The notes under the pieces were generated by a model, which was not told the origin of the DNA, did not search any database, and was given only the letters and a program-made list of their open reading frames with translations. From Desulfotomaculum nigrificans DSM 574 (GTDB lineage Bacteria > Bacillota > Desulfotomaculia > Desulfotomaculales > Desulfotomaculaceae), in the NCBI RefSeq assembly GCF_000189755.2, contig NZ_KI912183.1, positions 870,257 through 934,256 of the forward strand: a stretch of 64,000 nt of DNA. The letters are read 5' to 3'. Both the position numbers and the translations under genes were made by a program. Of the stretch, positions 60,083 to 64,000 are shown piece by piece. Position 1 is the stretch's first letter; the number at the start of each line of letters is the position of its first letter.

Positions 60083-61754
60083 GACTGACAACGACATAAG
60101 CTGCACCGTCTGCGGCGAATTTTTTCCAGAGGTCTACCCTGCCTTCCGCTCTCAAAAGTGGAGCCGCGGGATGGAGGACCCATTAGACACCGAGATGCGT
60201 CTGTTCTGCTCCTGCACCCGCTGGGCCTTCAACCGGTTACAGGAAGATAATTCCCGCCAAGAGCTAAAGAAGCAAGGTCAAGGAACATTCGGCATAAACT
60301 CCCGCTATTGCGACGACGCCATACTGAAGGCCAGAGCCGTAATTGAATCGCAAACAGAGCTGCTTGAATTGGAGATCGAAGAAACAGAAGCAAAGTTAGT
60401 CCGTGCCAAGAAGAAACTCAGTTGGGCAGAAAAAGACCTGGACAGGGCTGTTAAAGCAAACAATACGGCTAAAATCGAGGACTTTAAGCACACCGTACAC
60501 GGCCGCAAAGCCAGGGTAAAAAAGCTGGCTGACAAGCTGGACGAGCTAAAGGTCCACCATGACAACGGCACCATACCAAAAGTAATTTTCGGAGGCCGTT
60601 CTCTGTGGAAGCGAGTGTGCAGAGGCAGGGTTTCGAGAGAAGAATGGCGGCAGGCCCGGCAGGACAGGCTGTACGCCCGCGGCGACGAGACCAAAGGAGG
60701 CAACCCGAATCTCAAAATAAGCTGGCATAATGGAGAGTTCACCCTGTCTGTGACCATCTCTCACCTGTCCGAACAGAAAGGGACAGACAAGAAGGGTAGA
60801 CCCATAATGACCAGGGCCCCCCGGGTAACGGGCAAGCTCTGGCTGCCTGAGAAGCACCGGCAAAAAGTGCCGGAGCTGCTCTTATCAGGTGTGCCTTACA
60901 CTGTGGAGCTAATCAAAGGTAGGGACAGCCGGTATAGGGTGCACATCACCTTTGCCGTTACAGCCCCCGTTTTAGTGACCAACCCCAACCAGGGTTACCT
61001 GGGTGCAGACACCAACCCCGACGGAGCAGCGCTGGCCAACGTCGGTTACACCGGACAGCCCGCGCCCTGGCCGGAAGGTTTCACCGCACCCTATCCGAAA
61101 GCACTGCACAAATTCGCCGGGGAATTTCAGATAACCATGCACCCGAACGGGTTTCTTTACATCAAGGTACCCGAATTGTCCTACAGCCGGGGCTTCCGGC
61201 GCACGTACTTAATTGGCGTGCTTGCCAAAGTAGTGGTGGACACAGCTAAAACTTTAGGCAAACCCATCGCTTTAGAGAGCCTGGACTTCGGCAAAGACCG
61301 TTTTGACACCAACCGGAAATTCAACCGCATGGCGGCCAATTTTCCGTTCAAGAAGATGGTCGGGGCCGTCATCCGTAAAGCCTTCAAACAAGGCGTCGGT
61401 GTAAAGCAAGTCTGGCCGGCGCACACGTCCACCATCGGCTATTACAAATACATGGAGCGTTACGGCATAACTATCCACCACGCCGCGGCATTGGTCGTCG
61501 CCCGCCGGGCAATCGGTTTCAAAGAGTACATAACCAAAGAATTAAAGCAGAAAGTTCAGGCCGTCAAAGAGAAACTGAGTCAAAAGGTAAATTCCTTGCC
61601 TGGGGAAGGAAGAGGGATGACCCGAAAGGTGAAGCAACTCTTCAAGCGGCTGGACGGAAAGATTTCTGTACACAACGGTTTGACCCGTTACAAACAGGAA
61701 TCGTTTCACTCTGTCTGGCATGACTTGAAACACCTTGCTTTATCAAGTAGGTGA
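60045..61754 (+). CDS. tnpB: TnpB-family RNA-guided nuclease-like protein, large variant
   Basis: The 569-residue protein is longer than typical TnpB (about 400). It has an N-terminal Cys pair set (SCTVCGEFF and FCSCTRW), a coiled coil at about 95-170, then a RuvC-like fold with D322 in GADTNPDG and E411 in ALESLDF. The late motif reads ITIHHAAALVVARRA, where canonical TnpB has DRDVNAAxNIARR: the third catalytic Asp appears as H478. The zinc finger usually placed just before that motif is absent. The start is GTG at 60045, GGAGG 9 bases upstream. Whether it cuts DNA is unclear. Confidence 0.88.
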   Translation: MKKRKNNKKKPTKTDNDISCTVCGEFFPEVYPAFRSQKWSRGMEDPLDTEMRLFCSCTRWAFNRLQEDNSRQELKKQGQGTFGINSRYCDDAILKARAVIESQTELLELEIEETEAKLVRAKKKLSWAEKDLDRAVKANNTAKIEDFKHTVHGRKARVKKLADKLDELKVHHDNGTIPKVIFGGRSLWKRVCRGRVSREEWRQARQDRLYARGDETKGGNPNLKISWHNGEFTLSVTISHLSEQKGTDKKGRPIMTRAPRVTGKLWLPEKHRQKVPELLLSGVPYTVELIKGRDSRYRVHITFAVTAPVLVTNPNQGYLGADTNPDGAALANVGYTGQPAPWPEGFTAPYPKALHKFAGEFQITMHPNGFLYIKVPELSYSRGFRRTYLIGVLAKVVVDTAKTLGKPIALESLDFGKDRFDTNRKFNRMAANFPFKKMVGAVIRKAFKQGVGVKQVWPAHTSTIGYYKYMERYGITIHHAAALVVARRAIGFKEYITKELKQKVQAVKEKLSQKVNSLPGEGRGMTRKVKQLFKRLDGKISVHNGLTRYKQESFHSVWHDLKHLALSSR

Positions 61755-62030
61755 CCCCGTTTAGCCGGAGTACGGGAACAACCGGTAGGCCGCATCTAAC
61801 AGATTGCGGGAAGCAGAGCCGCAAGGCTTTTGCTGGACGGTCAACGCAAGACGGAAACCCCGTGGTTTTCCATATGGCCGCGTTTTGCGCCCGTAAAGCA
61901 CTGTTTTTCCGTCCGGGTGAGACTCCCGGGGCCGAGGCCCCCTGTCACCCCAGGGAAAATTTTTCATGGAGGTGTAAAGCCTGGTCATGGGGGGCCGGGT
62001 TTACAAAAATCTAACTTATTGTTAGGTATT
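61755..62030 (+). ncRNA. Structured, guide-RNA-like (omega/reRNA) tail of the IS607 element
   Basis: The roughly 275 bases downstream of tnpB are non-coding and GC-rich, with several stems: CCCGT/ACGGG, AGCC-GCAA-GGCT, GGAAACC/GGTTTTCC and GGGGCC-GA-GGCCCC. TnpB proteins work with an RNA copied from the 3' end of their gene into the right flank, and this stretch fits that role. The boundary with the guide is not visible, so the right end is approximate. Confidence 0.55.
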
Positions 62031-62057
62031 GTGAACTTTTTTGAACCAGGGTAAGCA

Positions 62058-62144
62058 ATGGATTGGGGAACTATCGGGTCCTTTTTAGCAGTGGCCGTTT
62101 TGGTGATACTTTTCCTGCGTATTGTTGGTAAAGGTGGGGGCTGA
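62058..62144 (+). CDS. 28-residue single-helix membrane peptide
   Basis: The frame encodes MDWGTIGSFLAVAV, then LVILFLRIVGKGGG: one membrane helix with a Gly-rich basic tail. The site CCAGGG lies about 7 bases upstream. It is followed by an inverted repeat and a good terminator, which supports a real transcription unit. Function unknown. Confidence 0.5.
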   Translation: MDWGTIGSFLAVAVLVILFLRIVGKGGG

Positions 62145-62161
62145 GGTCGCTGTTAACTACA

Positions 62162-62178
62162 TTGTACCGGTGGTACAA
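62162..62178. repeat. Perfect inverted repeat
   Basis: TTGTACC-GGT-GGTACAA, a 7-3-7 palindrome between the 28-residue gene and its terminator. Role unknown. Confidence 0.4.
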
Positions 62179-62186
62179 ACTTATCC

Positions 62187-62214
62187 AAAGCACCGTGATT
62201 GCGGTGCTTTTTCA
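62187..62214 (+). terminator. Terminator after the 28-residue gene
   Basis: AAAGCACCG-TGATTG-CGGTGCTTT followed by TTCATTTT. Confidence 0.9.
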
Positions 62215-62331
62215 TTTTGGAAAATTGCAAAATGACATATTCCTACACATTTCCCAAATTAGGACTTTCAAGGACGGCGATGGGGTGGTTATAATGCTTA
62301 AGTTTAAATAATATGGCACCAAATGGGCACC

Positions 62332-62367
62332 AAAAAACCTCCGGAGGATTAAGTAAATCCTTGGAGG
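62332..62367 (-). terminator. Terminator after tRNA-Val(CAC)
   Basis: CCTCC..GGATT-TACTT-AATCC..GGAGG forms an interrupted stem followed by TTTTTT on the minus strand. Confidence 0.75.
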
Positions 62368-62379
62368 CCTTGAAATTAC

Positions 62380-62454
62380 TGGTGGGCGAGATTGGTATCG
62401 AACCAACGACCTTCTGCGTGTGAAGCAGACGTTCTCCCACTGAACTACTCGCCC
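62380..62454 (-). tRNA. tRNA-Val (anticodon CAC)
   Basis: The minus strand reads GGGCGAGTAGTTCAGTGGG, an anticodon arm TCTGC-TTCACAC-GCAGA (anticodon CAC, codon GTG), the T arm GTTGGTTCGATACCAAT, then CTCGCCC-A-CCA. The CCA is encoded. Confidence 0.96.
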
Positions 62455-62624
62455 AATACTTTACAAAATTCATTTTACATGCTTTAGTTCAAAATGTCAA
62501 AGACGTTGGGTATTTCCTTATTTATGTTAGCAAGAATTACCTGATTAATCAAGTCATCATTGTTCTTGATGGACAAACTTTCTATTAAAAAAGATTCTCC
62601 TTCAGGTAATAAGCAGGCACCAAA

Positions 62625-62659
62625 CAAAATTCTCCGGGGAATTCTTAAAAACCCCGGAG
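62625..62659 (-). terminator. Terminator after tRNA-Val(GAC)
   Basis: CTCCGGGG-TTTTTAAGAATT-CCCCGGAG then AATTTTGTTT on the minus strand. Confidence 0.8.
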
Positions 62660-62671
62660 GCTTGAAATTAC

Positions 62672-62746
62672 TGGTGGGCGAGAGAAGAATTGAACTTCCG
62701 ACCTTCTGCGTGTCAAGCAGACGTTCTCCCACTGAACTACCCGCCC
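62672..62746 (-). tRNA. tRNA-Val (anticodon GAC)
   Basis: The minus strand reads GGGCGGGTAGTTCAGTGGG, an anticodon arm TCTGC-TTGACAC-GCAGA (anticodon GAC, codons GTC/GTT), the T arm GGAAGTTCAATTCTTCT, then CTCGCCC-A-CCA. One acceptor pair is G-U. It is a near copy of the neighbouring tRNA-Val(CAC). Confidence 0.96.
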
Positions 62747-62900
62747 ATTTGCATTTTATATTATGGCCGAAGTAGCGAAAAAAGTCAAGCACCTCTATTT
62801 AAAATCTGCAGACTTAATCTAAACGGTTCATTGTAAAATTAAATGCAACAGGTAAAATACAGCAAAAAAATAAACAACCATAGTGAGAAATCATGTATGA

Positions 62901-63986
<1,086 letters not shown>

Positions 63987-64000
63987 GCTCTCTTGAGGGT

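Noticed and set aside
62484-62792. 102-codon minus-strand frame over the second tRNA-Val
   Set aside because: It runs straight through the tRNA and its terminator and has no coding character.

Overview
The window looks like the chromosome of an anaerobic, endospore-forming low-GC Gram-positive of the Desulfotomaculum/Desulforamulus (Peptococcaceae) type. This is inferred from gene content and order, not from a database match. The pointers are sporulation genes (ylbJ, gpr, ytxC, a candidate small spore protein), a Firmicutes-type rpsP-trmD-rplS neighbourhood, a T-box, FMN and manganese riboswitches, an infC that starts at ATT, strong AGGAGG ribosome binding sites, and frequent TTG and GTG starts.

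Layout. 1-785: the start of a nuo (complex I) operon on the minus strand, with a CRP/FNR-like palindrome upstream. 786-7763: a long minus-strand housekeeping block (ylxM, ffh, rpsP, khpA, ylqD, rimM, trmD, rplS, lepB, rbgA, rnhB). 7856-10549: a class-III aminotransferase and an rRNA methyltransferase. 10655-15781: a methylthioadenosine/S-adenosylhomocysteine recycling operon (mtnP, mtnA, ahcY, class II aldolase, MTA/SAH deaminase). 15934-29029: ftsY, smc, rnc and the complete fatty-acid set fabF-acpP-fabG-fabD-fabK-fabH-plsX-fapR, preceded by rpmF and a DUF177 gene; fapR has a perfect operator on its promoter. 29250-33817: ylbJ, then an ADP-forming acyl-CoA ligase paired with a P-loop/DRTGG protein. 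33890-39327: coaD, rsmD, gpr with a tail-to-tail small gene, recG, rpmB. 39446-43240: FMN-riboswitch-controlled ribD-ribE-ribBA-ribH, in which ribE appears to start at ATC. 43340-46803: a heavy-metal regulator/P-type ATPase operon and two half-size GDT1 transporters. 46838-48984: a yybP-ykoY manganese riboswitch pointing backwards at the GDT1 genes, then ackA and pduL.

From 48985 the window becomes patchier. It holds a degraded transposase, tRNA-Pro, three small genes, and a broken group II intron sitting just behind the rplT terminator and itself interrupted by an IS3-type remnant. Next come infC-rpmI-rplT with an L20-type leader, thrS with a T-box, DUF445, ytxC, and a 332-residue tail-anchored protein with five FVPxSC repeats that I do not recognise. 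The window ends with an IS607-type element (serine recombinase plus an unusual large TnpB and a structured guide-RNA-like tail), two tRNA-Val genes and an IS30 transposase.

The genes cooperate mainly in translation and protein export (SRP, FtsY, LepB, ribosomal proteins), lipid synthesis under FapR, sulfur/methyl by-product recycling, flavin synthesis, metal homeostasis and acetate/acyl-CoA energy metabolism. The least explained items are the reversed manganese riboswitch, the FVPxSC repeat protein, the TnpB with an altered RuvC-III motif, the ATC start of ribE, and a roughly 95-base hairpin repeat present at 5243 and 56466.
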